Part shown: positions 17,079 to 29,549 of the stretch, one piece after another
Layout: each line of letters begins with the position of its first letter
Position numbering within the stretch: the stretch's first letter is position 1
Source of the DNA: Lachnospiraceae bacterium
GTDB taxonomy: Bacteria > Bacillota > Clostridia > Lachnospirales > Lachnospiraceae
NCBI GenBank assembly: GCA_020860755.1
Contig: JAJBTQ010000014.1
Span: 1-50,855, forward strand
DNA length: 50,855 nucleotides
Reading direction: 5' to 3'
Notes under the pieces: generated by a model
What the model was told of the DNA's origin: nothing
The model's input: only the letters and a program-made list of their open reading frames with translations
Database searches by the model: none
Translations under genes and position numbers: made by a program

Positions 17079-17107
17079 TTGTTTCGACCGCAAGATAGTG
17101 CTATTAT
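17079..17107 (+). promoter_or_regulatory. Promoter for secA
   Basis: TTGTTT (17079-17084), a 17-bp spacer and TATTAT (17102-17107) lie in the 112-bp gap before secA. Confidence 0.55.
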
Positions 17108-17161
17108 TATCCAAGTGTTTTTAGACTCTTTTTTATTGTTAAAAACAGGAGACAGATAACT

Positions 17162-19732
<2,571 letters not shown>

Positions 19733-19753
19733 AAAACAGGGGGAGGGAAACAC

Positions 19754-20224
19754 ATGCCTAACAAAAGCATAGAGTGGATCACGACAGTCGGCGAGCCTCT
19801 GGTATATCGGATTGCAAGAATTGTCTGCCTGCTCGTTGCGGCTATATGTATCATCATAGCCATACTGCAGTCAGCTGTAATGATGTATGTCCCAATGGCC
19901 TTTTTTTTGATCGTGTTTATTTGGCTTACCGCCCGCTCCCAAGTGGAATACTCGTTCATTCAGGTCGAGGAGAATATACAGATTTCTGTTATCTACAATC
20001 ATAACCGGCGTAAGAAGATGATGGAGTTTTCTTTAAGAGAGGTGGAGCGCATGGTGCACCGGGTTGAGAATTACGGCGGCGGCACGCAGTATCTGTGCAG
20101 ACCGAATGACGACGAGGATAAATATACGCTTGTGGTTCATCAGAAGGATCTTCGCAAGTCGTTGATCATTGAGCCGCCTCAGGAATTTGTGGACTTTATG
20201 GAGATGAAACACCTGCTGGGATAG
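19754..20224 (+). CDS. Small membrane protein with cytoplasmic PH-like tail (possibly DUF6106)
   Basis: A 156-residue protein with two adjacent hydrophobic helices (about 20-40 and 44-60). A soluble C-terminal half of alternating beta-type segments follows (VEYSFIQVEENIQISVIYN, then RKKMMEFSLREVERMV, then YTLVVHQKDLRKSLIIEPP and a terminal helix). The layout of paired helices plus a beta-rich domain ending in a helix resembles bacterial PH-like membrane proteins, and I recall a Lachnospiraceae family of this type (DUF6106), though this is from memory. No function is known to me. It follows secA closely and may be co-transcribed. GGGGGAGGG precedes the ATG. Confidence 0.75.
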   Translation: MPNKSIEWITTVGEPLVYRIARIVCLLVAAICIIIAILQSAVMMYVPMAFFLIVFIWLTARSQVEYSFIQVEENIQISVIYNHNRRKKMMEFSLREVERMVHRVENYGGGTQYLCRPNDDEDKYTLVVHQKDLRKSLIIEPPQEFVDFMEMKHLLG

Positions 20225-20254
20225 CGCATCGAAGATTTCAAAAAAGGAGAGACT

Positions 20255-21370
20255 ATGCCAAACGAGACAAGACCGTATCTGCCCTGGAAGTTGGTAGACG
20301 ATTTTATGACAGCTGTTTTTGTAAAGGTGGGGGTTCCCGAGGAGGATGCAAGGCTCTGCGCCGATGTGCTCATGGAGAGCGACCGGAGAGGAATTGAGAG
20401 CCACGGGTGCAACCGCTTTAAGCCGATCTACATCGATCGGATAAATGACGGGATTTTAAACCCGGTCACAAAGATTGATGTCATCAAGGAGACGCCGACG
20501 ACGGCAGTCCTCGACGCAAACGATGGCATGGGGATGGTGGCCAGCAAGAAAGCCATGGACATGTGTATCGAGAAGGCACACACGTATGGCATGGCAATGG
20601 TCGCGGTGCGCAACTCCTCGCACTATGGCATCGCAGGCTACTGGGCCGGTCTCGCCGTGCAGGCGGACATGATCGGCATCACCGGCACGAACGCCCGCCC
20701 TTCCGTAGCTCCGACGTTCGGAGTCGACAATATGATGGGGACCAACCCGCTGACGTTTGGCATGCCGACGGACGAACCATTTCCGTTCATGCTGGACTGC
20801 GCGACGTCCATCACACAAAACGGAAAGATCGAATACTATGCGCGGATCGGACACGAGACCCCCGCGGGGATGGTGATCCTGCGCGACGGCAGCACGATCA
20901 CGGATTCGGAAGAAGCCCTTAAGCTGATCCGGAGCAATCAAGCTGCGCTCGTCCCGCTCGGCGGTATCGGAGAGACGCTCGGAGGATACAAGGGCTACGG
21001 CTATACGGCGGTGGTCGAGATCCTCTGTGCCGCGCTTCAGGGCAACCTCTTTATGCGCGCTTTGGACGGCAGGGATGAGAACGGCAACCTTCAGCCCTAC
21101 CACCTTGGCCATTTCTTTATGGTGATCGATCCGGAAGCGTTTTTGGGAGTCGAATCGTTCAAGAAAACGACCGGCGATATTCTGCGGGACCTTCGGGCCT
21201 CCGCGAAGATGCCGGGACAGGACCGCATCTATACGGCCGGAGAGAAGGAGTATGAGGTGTGGATGAAGCGGCGTGACAAGGGCGTACCGATCACAGAGGC
21301 CGTACAAAAAGAGTTTATTCAGATGCGGGATGCGTACGGATTGACGCAGTTTACATTCCCGTTTGAATGA
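20255..21370 (+). CDS. Ldh_2 family (malate/L-lactate/ureidoglycolate) dehydrogenase
   Basis: NAD(P)-dependent 2-hydroxyacid dehydrogenase of the non-Rossmann MDH2/LDH2 family, 371 residues. Family signatures include the early VLMESDRRGIESHGCNRF with the conserved SHG, AMVAVRNSSHYGIAGYW with the catalytic SxHxGxAG-like loop, and the NPLTFGMPTDEPFPFMLDCATS segment. The late LGGYKGYGYTAVVEILCAAL is also typical. Substrate may be malate, L-lactate, sulfolactate or a related hydroxyacid; sequence alone does not decide. AAAAAGGAGAG precedes the ATG. It lies 30 bp after the small membrane protein and ends at a strong terminator, so it likely closes the secA transcript. Confidence 0.9.
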   Translation: MPNETRPYLPWKLVDDFMTAVFVKVGVPEEDARLCADVLMESDRRGIESHGCNRFKPIYIDRINDGILNPVTKIDVIKETPTTAVLDANDGMGMVASKKAMDMCIEKAHTYGMAMVAVRNSSHYGIAGYWAGLAVQADMIGITGTNARPSVAPTFGVDNMMGTNPLTFGMPTDEPFPFMLDCATSITQNGKIEYYARIGHETPAGMVILRDGSTITDSEEALKLIRSNQAALVPLGGIGETLGGYKGYGYTAVVEILCAALQGNLFMRALDGRDENGNLQPYHLGHFFMVIDPEAFLGVESFKKTTGDILRDLRASAKMPGQDRIYTAGEKEYEVWMKRRDKGVPITEAVQKEFIQMRDAYGLTQFTFPFE

Positions 21371-21396
21371 AAAATGAAGTGAATCAAGCAGACCGG

Positions 21397-21437
21397 GCCG
21401 GTTTCTTTTAAAGAGAGAAACCGGCTGATTTTATTGT
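21397..21437 (+). terminator. Terminator after the Ldh_2 dehydrogenase
   Basis: GCCGGTTTCT (21397-21406) pairs with AGAAACCGGC (21416-21425) around a short A/T-rich loop, followed by TGATTTTATTGTTG. Confidence 0.85.
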
Positions 21438-21453
21438 TGTATTGTGTTATAAT
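21425..21453 (+). promoter_or_regulatory. Possible promoter for the lipid-type module
   Basis: A perfect TATAAT (21448-21453) lies 17 bp after CTGATT (21425-21430). The -35 is weak and overlaps the terminator's 3' side. Confidence 0.45.
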
Positions 21454-21511
21454 AACAATGTTAAGAATCTGAAAGGGTAAAATCTTTTACAGAGTTGGGG
21501 AGAGATCTGTT

Positions 21512-22129
21512 ATGATCGTTACAAGGGCGATAATTTTTATCGTAATAGCATACCTGTGCGGCAGTATCCTGTTTGGACGAGTAGCGGCAGCCCTTTTCCA
21601 TAAGGATATCACGGGAGACAGCATTGACGGCGTTCCGGGTACCAGCAATGCATACAAATATGGCGGGTTCGGGTGCGGAACCCTGACACTGGCCGGGGAC
21701 GTGTTAAAAGGGCTGATCCCTGTCTTTTTCTTTCTCAGATGGATGGATCCCGCCACACCGTGGTTTTTGCGTGCATTTTTGATCGCGGCACCGGTCATCG
21801 GCCACATTCTTCCCGTGTTTTTTAAGTTCCGGGGAGGGAAGGGCAACGCAACGACATTTGCTGTCCTGTTTGCACTCATGCCTGTACTCGGACCCTTTAT
21901 CATTCTGGCGGCGGTATTTATCATTCTTACAGTGCTCATAAGGATTTCGCCCAACTATTATACGCTGATCGTTACCTATGTCATTACCTTGATCCTGGTG
22001 CTTATAGGACACTATGGCCCGGCAATCACGCTGGGATTCTCCATCATCGCAGTGGCGGTTTTGATCCGCATGTTTGCCAGCCGGGAAGAGAAAGAGAAAA
22101 TGGAGGTGCGTTTTATATGGATGCATTGA
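21512..22129 (+). CDS. PlsY-like glycerol-3-phosphate acyltransferase family membrane protein, divergent
   Basis: A 205-residue protein with about five to six helices. It keeps three PlsY landmarks in order: GSILFGR near the N-terminus, a central TSNAYKYGGFGCG followed by LAGDVLKG, and FFKFRGGKGNATTF. PlsY uses acyl-phosphate to acylate glycerol 3-phosphate. The second motif here (GVPGTSNAY) differs from the canonical GSGNxGxTN, and the N-terminal arginine/serine context is also altered, so this may be a paralogue with another acceptor. The start lies behind GGGGAGAGATCTGTT. The last 13 bp overlap the glycosyltransferase gene, implying coupling. Confidence 0.8.
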   Translation: MIVTRAIIFIVIAYLCGSILFGRVAAALFHKDITGDSIDGVPGTSNAYKYGGFGCGTLTLAGDVLKGLIPVFFFLRWMDPATPWFLRAFLIAAPVIGHILPVFFKFRGGKGNATTFAVLFALMPVLGPFIILAAVFIILTVLIRISPNYYTLIVTYVITLILVLIGHYGPAITLGFSIIAVAVLIRMFASREEKEKMEVRFIWMH

Positions 22130-23304
22130 TCATGGCCTGCGGAACCGGCGGCGGACACAACGGTGCCGCCTACGCATTAAAAGCGGAACTGGAGCATCGG
22201 GGTCATACGGCTGTGTTTATGGATCCCTATACGCTGATCAACGAACACTTAAGCGATAACGTCGGCGGAGCTTACATTAGTATGGTTCAGCGGGTTCCCT
22301 GGCTGTTTGCGATCATCTATCAGATGGGTGAGATCTACCGCAAGCTTCCGATCCGCTCCCCGGTTTATGCGCTCAATAAGCGGATGGCGGATCCCCTGCG
22401 CAGATATCTGGCGGAACACCATTTTGACGTTATCCTGATTCCGCATCTGTTTCCGGCGATGATCGTGAAGGCCATGAAGGAGGACGGGGCCGAGCTGCCC
22501 CCGACGATCTACATTCCGACGGACTACACTTGTATCCCGTTTACGGAGGAGACCGGGTGTGACTACATGGACATTCCGTCGCCGCGGCTTGTGGATGAAT
22601 TTCTCGCAAAGGGGATTAAGCCGGAGGAGATCCTGACATTCGGGATCCCGGTGCGCCCGGAATTCTCCAACCCGACACCGAGGGAAGAGCTGCTTACGCA
22701 GATGGATCTCGACCCGGAAAAACACTATATTTTGCTGTCCGGCGGGAGCATGGGGGCCGGAAAACTGTACCGCGCCGCCAAGAAGCTGCAGCGGTTTTTA
22801 CGCGTACACCCTGATCATGTGCTGATCGTTGTCTGCGGAACGAACGACCTGCTCTATAAGAGGCTTGACTCCCGGTATGGCAAAAACAGCCAGATGATCT
22901 TAACGCACGTCGTGGAAAACATGGGAACCCTCATGAAGGTGAGTGATGCCATCCTCACCAAGCCCGGAGGTTTAAGCTGTACGGAAGGGGCTGTCTGCAA
23001 CCGGCCGATCATCTTTGTCTCCCCGATCCGCGGCTGCGAGAGCCATAATCTGGAGTTTTTTTCTACCCTGGGTCTGGGTGTGAATCTTGTTAACCATCGC
23101 GGGCGTATCGGCCGTGCACTGGAATTACTCTCCGGGTCGGAATACGAGGAACAGATGCTTAAGATGCAGCGGGAGGAGATCAACCCCCACGCAGCTACGG
23201 ATATTTGCGATTTTGCGGAGAAGCTGGTGAAAGAGAGGGATCTTCAGGAGCAATCTGAGGAGGATTCGAAACTGAGACTTGTCTATCCGGCAGAGGAGGC
23301 ATAG
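22117..23304 (+). CDS. MGDG-synthase/UgtP-type glycosyltransferase (GT28)
   Basis: Probable membrane-associated glycosyltransferase of 395 residues. The N-terminal domain begins with DALIMACGTGGGHNGAAYAL, the family's GGGH loop, and contains ADPLRRYL and the PTDYTCIPF segment. The C-terminal nucleotide-sugar domain has LLSGGSMGAGKLYRA, then LTKPGGLSCTEG and NRPIIFVSPIRGCE, the donor-binding elements of GT28. Relatives make mono- or diglycosyl-diacylglycerol from diacylglycerol. Overlap with the PlsY-like gene supports a lipid substrate, but donor sugar and acceptor are unknown. GGAGGTGCG in the upstream gene serves as ribosome site. Confidence 0.85.
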   Translation: MDALIMACGTGGGHNGAAYALKAELEHRGHTAVFMDPYTLINEHLSDNVGGAYISMVQRVPWLFAIIYQMGEIYRKLPIRSPVYALNKRMADPLRRYLAEHHFDVILIPHLFPAMIVKAMKEDGAELPPTIYIPTDYTCIPFTEETGCDYMDIPSPRLVDEFLAKGIKPEEILTFGIPVRPEFSNPTPREELLTQMDLDPEKHYILLSGGSMGAGKLYRAAKKLQRFLRVHPDHVLIVVCGTNDLLYKRLDSRYGKNSQMILTHVVENMGTLMKVSDAILTKPGGLSCTEGAVCNRPIIFVSPIRGCESHNLEFFSTLGLGVNLVNHRGRIGRALELLSGSEYEEQMLKMQREEINPHAATDICDFAEKLVKERDLQEQSEEDSKLRLVYPAEEA

Positions 23305-23310
23305 AGATAT

Positions 23311-23664
23311 ATGTCAAGAAGGTGGGTCATAGTAATCGTAGTCATAATATTGATCCTTGTGATCTACCCGATATCCCGGGCCATTGGAAACCGGGGCGGT
23401 ACCTCGGATCTGCTCGCCGGTGAGGAGTCGTCCCAGACAGACCGTTCCACCGGAATGGTTGTCAGTGTGGATCCGGAGGACGAGACCATGGTTGTGGAAG
23501 TCAGTGCCAAAGACAGCATGTTTGACGAGGGTGACGTGGTGCTCGACTGCGAGGAGGCTGAGATCGATCTGACCGACTTTGAGCCCGGGGATGAAGTTGT
23601 CTTTTATTATTTTTTGACCGATATCGATGGGAATAACGTGGCTGCAAGAAATGTGATCAAGTGA
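23311..23664 (+). CDS. Small membrane-anchored protein with beta-rich external domain
   Basis: 117 residues: one N-terminal helix (VIVIVVIILILVIYPIS), a short polar linker, and a roughly 75-residue acidic domain with alternating hydrophobic strands (TGMVVSVDPEDETMVVEV, DVVLDCEEAEIDL, DEVVFYYF). It looks like a small OB- or barrel-type fold facing outside. I do not recognise a family. It starts 6 bp after the glycosyltransferase stop without a strong ribosome site and appears to belong to the same operon. Confidence 0.75.
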   Translation: MSRRWVIVIVVIILILVIYPISRAIGNRGGTSDLLAGEESSQTDRSTGMVVSVDPEDETMVVEVSAKDSMFDEGDVVLDCEEAEIDLTDFEPGDEVVFYYFLTDIDGNNVAARNVIK

Positions 23665-23691
23665 CGATCCCTAACAAATCAGCCGGTCAAC

Positions 23692-24342
23692 ATGAAATAT
23701 ACAGGTAAGAAACGAAGAAACATTCAATATATCATCGGACTGTTTGTCATGGCACTCGGGATCGTTTTGATCAAGAAAGCCGGGGTCGGCGTCTCTCCGA
23801 TCAGCGTCATCCCCTCGGTGCTTTCCACGATCTTTCCGCTCTCGTTCGGGGTGATGACGATCTTCTTCCAGCTCATCTGCTTTGCCCTGATCTTTGTCGT
23901 CCTAAGGACAGCAAATCTTAAGACGGTGTTGATCATGCCGATCGCGATCGTGTTCGGCTTCATCATCGACTTTTATATGTACCTTCTGCCGATCGGGGAG
24001 CCCCCGATCGTGCTTCGCTATGTCGTCTGTCTGGCTGGGATCGCCGGGACGGCTATGGGAATCGTCATTATCACCGGGACGGATCTGATGCTGCCGGCCG
24101 GGGACGCGCTGATCCGGGCCATCAGTCAGACTTACCACTGGCCGCTCTCCCGTGTTAAAATAATGGGGGACGCAGTCTATGTGGTGATCGCGCTGATCAT
24201 TGAACTTTCTTATTTTCATTATCTGGATTCCGTGTGGATTGGCACGATCCTGTCGGTTTTGCTCACCGGATTTTTTGTCGGAAGATTTGGAAAGTGGTTC
24301 CCGCGATTAAACATGAAAAGGGAGGAGGCTCCGGCCTCTTAA
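23692..24342 (+). CDS. YczE/YitT-type integral membrane protein
   Basis: 216 residues with five to six hydrophobic helices. The opening [30 protein letters not shown] matches the YczE/YyaS-like family (N-terminal helix, then a Gly-rich amphipathic loop), as does [21 protein letters not shown] in the second half. Function is not established; members are predicted transporters or permease-like regulators. A ribosome site is hard to see before the ATG at 23692, so the start is somewhat uncertain. It lies 27 bp after the previous gene and just ahead of uvrB. Confidence 0.8.
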   Translation: MKYTGKKRRNIQYIIGLFVMALGIVLIKKAGVGVSPISVIPSVLSTIFPLSFGVMTIFFQLICFALIFVVLRTANLKTVLIMPIAIVFGFIIDFYMYLLPIGEPPIVLRYVVCLAGIAGTAMGIVIITGTDLMLPAGDALIRAISQTYHWPLSRVKIMGDAVYVVIALIIELSYFHYLDSVWIGTILSVLLTGFFVGRFGKWFPRLNMKREEAPAS

Positions 24343-24380
24343 AAGAGATACACATCGGCAGATTAAATGGAGGAGAATAT

Positions 24381-26363
24381 ATGCCGGAATTTAAGATCCA
24401 TGCTCCATATGAGCCCACCGGAGACCAGCCGCAGGCGATCACTGCTCTGGTGAACGGCTTTCGTGAGGGCAATCAATTTCAGACGCTTCTCGGCGTGACG
24501 GGTTCCGGCAAGACATTTACGATGGCAAATGTCATTCAGGCCCTAAATAAGCCGACGCTTATTATTTCTCACAACAAGACGCTCGCGGCACAGCTCTACG
24601 GTGAGATGAAGGAATATTTTCCGGAAAATGCCGTGGAGTATTTTGTGTCCTATTACGACTACTATCAGCCTGAGGCCTACGTGCCCTCCACGGACACTTA
24701 CATCGCCAAGGACTCTTCCATAAATGACGAGATCGATAAACTTCGGCTCTCGGCCACAGCGGCCCTCTCCGAGCGGAATGATGTGATCATCGTCTCGTCG
24801 GTGTCCTGCATCTACGGCATCGGTTCTCCGTCGGACTATCAGAACATGATCGTCTCGCTTAGGCCCGGTATGGAAAAGGATCGGGACGAGGTGATCCGTC
24901 AGCTTATAGACATGCAGTACGACCGGAATGACATGGACTTTCACCGAGGCACATTCCGTGTGCGCGGCGATACGCTGGAGATCTTTCCGGCGGATTACGG
25001 GGAGACCGCGGTCCGCGTCGAGTTTTTCGGGGACGAGATCGACCGGATCACTCAGATCGATATGCTGACCGGCGAGATCAAAGCGCGTCTCGCTCACTGC
25101 GCGATCTTTCCGGCCTCACACTATGTGGTACCGCAAGAGAAGATCGACCGCGCGGTCGCGGGGATCGAGGTGGAGCTTGCGGAGAGGATCCGTTTTTTTA
25201 AGGGTGAGGATAAACTTATCGAGGCACAGCGGATCGCCGAACGGACCAACTTCGATATGGAGATGCTTAAGGAGACCGGATTTTGCAGCGGCATCGAGAA
25301 CTATTCCCGCTGGCTCACGGGCCTGGCGCCGGGGGAGCCTCCTTACACGCTGCTTGACTATTTCCCGGAGGAATTTTTGATCATCGTCGATGAGTCCCAC
25401 ATGACGATCCCGCAGGTGCGCGGGATGTACCACGGGGACCGCTCCCGCAAGCAGACACTCGTGGACTACGGGTTCCGCCTGCCGTCCGCACTCGACAACC
25501 GGCCGCTTAACTTTCCGGAGTTTGAGAGCCACATCGATCAGATGATGTTTGTCTCGGCTACGCCGAGTGACTATGAAAAAGAGCACGAACTGCTCCGGGC
25601 TGAACAGATCCTCCGCCCGACGGGCCTGTTGGATCCGCGGGTCGAAGTGCGTCCCGTCGAGGGGCAGATCGATGATCTGATCGCCGAGGTCAACAAAGAG
25701 ACAACCGGTCATCACAAGGTGCTCATCACGACGCTGACCAAACGGATGGCGGAAGATCTGACAGACTATATGCGTGACGTCGGTATCCGTGTGAAATATC
25801 TGCACTCGGATATCGATACGCTTGAGCGGGCCGAGATCATCCGTGACCTGCGCCTTGACGTGTTTGACGTCTTAGTCGGCATAAACCTGCTCCGGGAGGG
25901 GCTTGACATCCCGGAGATCACGCTTGTCGCGATCTTAGATGCAGACAAGGAGGGCTTTCTCCGCTCGGAGACTTCGCTGATCCAGACGATCGGCCGGGCG
26001 GCCCGCAACAGCGACGGACACGTCATCATGTACGCCGACACCATCACGGATTCGATGCGTGTCGCGATCGATGAGACCAACCGCCGCCGCAGGATGCAGC
26101 AGGAGTACAACGATGCGCACGGTATCACGCCGCAGACGATCCAAAAGTCCGTCCGCGACCTGATCGCCATCTCAAAGAAGGTCGCGAAGGAAGAACTCGA
26201 GTTTTCCATGGATCCCGAGTCCATGAGCAAAAAGGACTTAGAGAAGCTGATCGCGGATGTCACGAAAAAAATGGAGCGCGCGGCTGCGGAGCTCAACTTC
26301 GAGGCCGCGGCGGAGTACCGCGACAAGATGATCGAGTTAAAAGGGATGCTGCGGGATATATAA
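24381..26363 (+). CDS. uvrB: Excinuclease ABC subunit B
   Basis: Damage-verifying helicase of nucleotide excision repair, handed DNA by UvrA and recruiting UvrC. The 660-residue protein has Walker A GVTGSGKT (38-45), the beta-hairpin region [21 protein letters not shown] with its aromatic residues, the helicase motifs DESHM and FVSATP, and [21 protein letters not shown] and [11 protein letters not shown]-terminal UVR motif (about 615-655, [13 protein letters not shown]) binds UvrC. The ATG at 24381 behind TGGAGGAGAATAT is clearly the start; the frame is open upstream but overlaps the previous gene. uvrA follows 10 bp later. Confidence 0.98.
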   Translation: MPEFKIHAPYEPTGDQPQAITALVNGFREGNQFQTLLGVTGSGKTFTMANVIQALNKPTLIISHNKTLAAQLYGEMKEYFPENAVEYFVSYYDYYQPEAYVPSTDTYIAKDSSINDEIDKLRLSATAALSERNDVIIVSSVSCIYGIGSPSDYQNMIVSLRPGMEKDRDEVIRQLIDMQYDRNDMDFHRGTFRVRGDTLEIFPADYGETAVRVEFFGDEIDRITQIDMLTGEIKARLAHCAIFPASHYVVPQEKIDRAVAGIEVELAERIRFFKGEDKLIEAQRIAERTNFDMEMLKETGFCSGIENYSRWLTGLAPGEPPYTLLDYFPEEFLIIVDESHMTIPQVRGMYHGDRSRKQTLVDYGFRLPSALDNRPLNFPEFESHIDQMMFVSATPSDYEKEHELLRAEQILRPTGLLDPRVEVRPVEGQIDDLIAEVNKETTGHHKVLITTLTKRMAEDLTDYMRDVGIRVKYLHSDIDTLERAEIIRDLRLDVFDVLVGINLLREGLDIPEITLVAILDADKEGFLRSETSLIQTIGRAARNSDGHVIMYADTITDSMRVAIDETNRRRRMQQEYNDAHGITPQTIQKSVRDLIAISKKVAKEELEFSMDPESMSKKDLEKLIADVTKKMERAAAELNFEAAAEYRDKMIELKGMLRDI

Positions 26364-26373
26364 AGGAGTTTAC

Positions 26374-29211
26374 ATGGCAAAGCAGTACATTAAGATCCGC
26401 GGAGCTGCGGAGCACAACTTAAAGCATATCGATGTGGATCTGCCGCGTGACGAGTTCATCGTGCTGACCGGCTTATCCGGCAGCGGAAAGTCCTCTCTTG
26501 CGTTCGACACGATCTACGCGGAGGGGCAGAGGCGCTATATGGAGTCTCTCTCGTCCTATGCCCGGCAGTTCCTGGGACAGATGGAAAAACCGGAGGTCGA
26601 AAAGATCGAGGGACTGTCCCCGGCCATCTCCATCGACCAGAAATCGACGAACCGGAATCCCCGGTCTACCGTCGGAACGGTGACGGAGATCTATGACTAT
26701 TTTCGTCTGCTCTATGCCCGGATCGGCATTCCGCACTGTCCAAACTGCGGGAAGGAGATCCGCCGGCAGAGCGTGGACCAGATGGCGGATCAGATCATGC
26801 AGCTTCCGGAGGGAACGCGGATCCAGCTTCTGGCCCCGGTCGTCCGCGGGCGCAAAGGTATGCATCAGAAGCTTTTGGAGCAGGCAAAGCGCAGCGGCTA
26901 TGTCCGCGTACAGGTAGACGGCAGCATCTATGAGCTGACCGAAGAGATCACCCTCGACAAGAATATAAAACACAATATCGACATTGTGGTGGACCGGCTC
27001 GTGATCAAACCGGACATGGGCCGGCGCAGGCTTGTCGATTCCATTGAGAATGTCCTTAAGCTGGCGGACGGTCAGATGACGGTGGACGTCATCGGCGGGG
27101 AGACAATGGAGTTTTCCGAAAACTTTGCCTGCCCGGACTGCGGGATCAGCATCGAGGAGATCGAGCCCCGCAGCTTTTCCTTCAACAATCCGTTCGGGGC
27201 ATGCCCGGAGTGCGCCGGACTGGGCTTTAAGATGGAGTTTGACGTGGACCTCATGGTACCGGATATGCGTAAATCCATCAAAGACGGCGCGATCCAGGTG
27301 CTCGGCTGGCAGTCTGCCGGCAGGGAGGGCAGCTTTACCCACGCGATGCTCTCGGCATTGGCGAACGAGTATGATTTTGACCTTGACACTCCGTTTGAGG
27401 ATTATCCGGAGGAGATCAAACACATCCTGCTTTATGGGACCGGCGGCCATGTGGTGAAAGTGCATTACCGCGGGCAGCGCGGTGAGGGCGTATACGACAT
27501 TGCGTTTGACGGCCTGATCCGCAACGTGGAGCGCCGTTACCGGGAGGTCTCCGAGACGACCCGGCAGGAGTATGAGGCCAATTACATGAGGATCACACCC
27601 TGCTCAAGCTGCCACGGCAAGAGGCTGAAGCCGGAATCCCTCGCCGTGACGGTGGCAGATAAGAATATTTACGATGTGACGGACATGTCCGTGAAACATT
27701 TAAGCAGTTTCCTGTCCGAGATGGAATTGAGCCCGCAGCAGGAGCTTATCGGAGCACAGATCTTAAAGGAGATCCGCGGCCGCGTCGGATTTTTAAAGGC
27801 AGTAGGCTTAGACTATCTGACGCTGACCCGGGCGACCGGCAGTCTCTCCGGAGGAGAGGCGCAGCGCATCCGTCTGGCGACACAGATCGGATCCGGGCTC
27901 GTGGGGGTCACCTACATTCTGGACGAACCGAGCATCGGTCTGCATCAGAGGGACAACCATAAGCTGCTGACCGCCCTAAAAAATTTAAAGGATCTCGGCA
28001 ATACACTGATCGTCGTCGAGCACGATGAGGACACGATGCTGGCGGCCGACCACATCGTGGATATCGGGCCCGGTCCCGGAGAGCACGGAGGCGAGATTGT
28101 CGCACAGGGTACGGCGCAGGACATTATGGACTGCCCGGACTCCATCACCGGTGCCTATTTGAGCGGGAAGTTAAACATCCCGGTGCCCGAATCCCGGAAA
28201 AAGCCGACCGGGTGGCTTACCGTCTTAGGGGCGGCGGAGAACAACTTAAAAGCCATCGATGTGCGTTTTCCCCTTGGCGTGATGACGGCTGTGACCGGCG
28301 TCTCCGGATCGGGGAAGAGTTCCCTCGTAAACGAGGTGCTCTATAAGAATCTGGCCCGGCAGTTAAACCGTGCCCGCACCATCCCCGGAAAGTACCGGGG
28401 GATGGACGGCCTCTCACAGCTTGACAAGGTCATCTGCATCGACCAGTCGCCGATCGGGCGGACGCCACGCTCCAATCCGGCGACCTACACCGGCGTGTTC
28501 GACCATATCCGCACCCTGTTCGCGGCGACGCAGGACGCGAAGGCCCGCGGATACAAAAAAGGGCGCTTTAGTTTTAACGTAAAAGGCGGCCGCTGCGAGG
28601 CCTGTTCCGGCGACGGCATCTTAAAGATCGAAATGCACTTTCTTCCGGATGTCTACGTGCCCTGCGAAGTCTGCAAAGGCAAGCGCTACAACCGGGAAAC
28701 ACTAGAGGTGAGATACAAGGGAAAAACGATCTACGATGTGCTGAACATGACGGTGGAGGAGGCACTTTCCTTTTTTGCTAACGTGCCTTCTGTGAAGCGG
28801 AAGCTTCAGACGCTTTATGATGTGGGCTTGTCCTACTTAAAGCTCGGTCAGCCCTCGACCACCCTCTCCGGCGGTGAGGCGCAGCGGATCAAGCTGGCGA
28901 CGGAGCTCTCCAAGCGAAGCACCGGCCGGACGATCTACATCTTAGACGAGCCGACGACCGGGCTGCACTTTGCGGATATCCATAAACTCATCGACATCCT
29001 GCACCGCCTGACCGAGGGCGGGAATACCGTGGTCGTCATCGAACACAACATGGATGTGATAAAGACCTCGGACTACATCATTGACCTGGGCCCTGAGGGC
29101 GGAGAGGACGGTGGACGCGTTATCGCCCAGGGCACACCGGAGGAGGTGGCTCAAACCCCCGGATCCTACACGGGTGAGTTTGTGAAGCGTTATCTGCCGG
29201 ATAAAACATAG
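26374..29211 (+). CDS. uvrA: Excinuclease ABC subunit A
   Basis: Damage-sensing ATPase dimer of nucleotide excision repair. The 945-residue protein has two ABC modules: the first Walker [11 protein letters not shown] near residue 32, the second [10 protein letters not shown] in the C-terminal half, each with its signature ([13 protein letters not shown] and [13 protein letters not shown]). Zinc sites are visible as [13 protein letters not shown] with [17 protein letters not shown], and CEACSGDG with CEVCKGKRY. The [12 protein letters not shown] and [12 protein letters not shown] Walker B regions are intact. Standard length. AAAGGAG precedes the ATG, and a terminator follows the gene. Confidence 0.98.
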   Translation: MAKQYIKIRGAAEHNLKHIDVDLPRDEFIVLTGLSGSGKSSLAFDTIYAEGQRRYMESLSSYARQFLGQMEKPEVEKIEGLSPAISIDQKSTNRNPRSTVGTVTEIYDYFRLLYARIGIPHCPNCGKEIRRQSVDQMADQIMQLPEGTRIQLLAPVVRGRKGMHQKLLEQAKRSGYVRVQVDGSIYELTEEITLDKNIKHNIDIVVDRLVIKPDMGRRRLVDSIENVLKLADGQMTVDVIGGETMEFSENFACPDCGISIEEIEPRSFSFNNPFGACPECAGLGFKMEFDVDLMVPDMRKSIKDGAIQVLGWQSAGREGSFTHAMLSALANEYDFDLDTPFEDYPEEIKHILLYGTGGHVVKVHYRGQRGEGVYDIAFDGLIRNVERRYREVSETTRQEYEANYMRITPCSSCHGKRLKPESLAVTVADKNIYDVTDMSVKHLSSFLSEMELSPQQELIGAQILKEIRGRVGFLKAVGLDYLTLTRATGSLSGGEAQRIRLATQIGSGLVGVTYILDEPSIGLHQRDNHKLLTALKNLKDLGNTLIVVEHDEDTMLAADHIVDIGPGPGEHGGEIVAQGTAQDIMDCPDSITGAYLSGKLNIPVPESRKKPTGWLTVLGAAENNLKAIDVRFPLGVMTAVTGVSGSGKSSLVNEVLYKNLARQLNRARTIPGKYRGMDGLSQLDKVICIDQSPIGRTPRSNPATYTGVFDHIRTLFAATQDAKARGYKKGRFSFNVKGGRCEACSGDGILKIEMHFLPDVYVPCEVCKGKRYNRETLEVRYKGKTIYDVLNMTVEEALSFFANVPSVKRKLQTLYDVGLSYLKLGQPSTTLSGGEAQRIKLATELSKRSTGRTIYILDEPTTGLHFADIHKLIDILHRLTEGGNTVVVIEHNMDVIKTSDYIIDLGPEGGEDGGRVIAQGTPEEVAQTPGSYTGEFVKRYLPDKT

Positions 29212-29246
29212 AGGAGAGTTGCCTTTAAAACGCATAAAAATGAAAA

Positions 29247-29276
29247 GGCCTCACCTCCCGGTGGGGTCTTTTCTTT
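29247..29276 (+). terminator. Terminator after uvrA
   Basis: GGCCTCACC (29247-29255) pairs with GGTGGGGTC (29260-29268), including two G-T pairs, followed by TTTTCTTT. Confidence 0.8.
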
Positions 29277-29451
29277 GGGGAGGACTATCCGGATTTGGGG
29301 GATCCGGAAAGTCTAGAGTTATGAAAAATTATATCAGCCTATCCTGCCGATACAGCTATCAGTATAGGCACTGTTTGTGTCTAAAATGTGATGCAAATAT
29401 AAATTTTTTTTAATATTACGGATAACTTTTTGGAAAAATAAAAAAAGTACT
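29277..29451. other. Non-coding stretch with two stable hairpins upstream of mreB
   Basis: No gene is visible between uvrA and mreB (338 bp in total). Past the terminator, GACTATCCGGAT (29283-29294) pairs with ATCCGGAAAGTC (29302-29313) with a single mismatch. Further on, GCCTAT (29337-29342) pairs with ATAGGC (29364-29369) enclosing GATA-CAGC-TATC. Both lie upstream of the mreB promoter, so they are not part of its leader. No T-rich tail follows the first; a run of eight T at 29404-29411 follows the second at a distance. Confidence 0.5.
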
Positions 29452-29479
29452 TTGAAAAATATGCTTCTTTGTATATAAT
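29452..29479 (+). promoter_or_regulatory. Promoter for mreB
   Basis: TTGAAA (29452-29457), a 16-bp spacer and a perfect TATAAT (29474-29479), in an A/T-rich region 70 bp before the start codon. Confidence 0.7.
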
Positions 29480-29549
29480 GAATATTGCGCGAAGCGTTTT
29501 TTCTTTTTTGACATAAGTCTTTTTACATAGATCCAGAGAGGAGCATTTT

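Noticed and set aside
26473-27465. Long antisense open frame (330 codons) inside uvrA, and similar ones inside secA, ptsI and uvrB
   Set aside because: They mirror the codon pattern of high-GC real genes on the other strand, have no ribosome site, and resemble no family.
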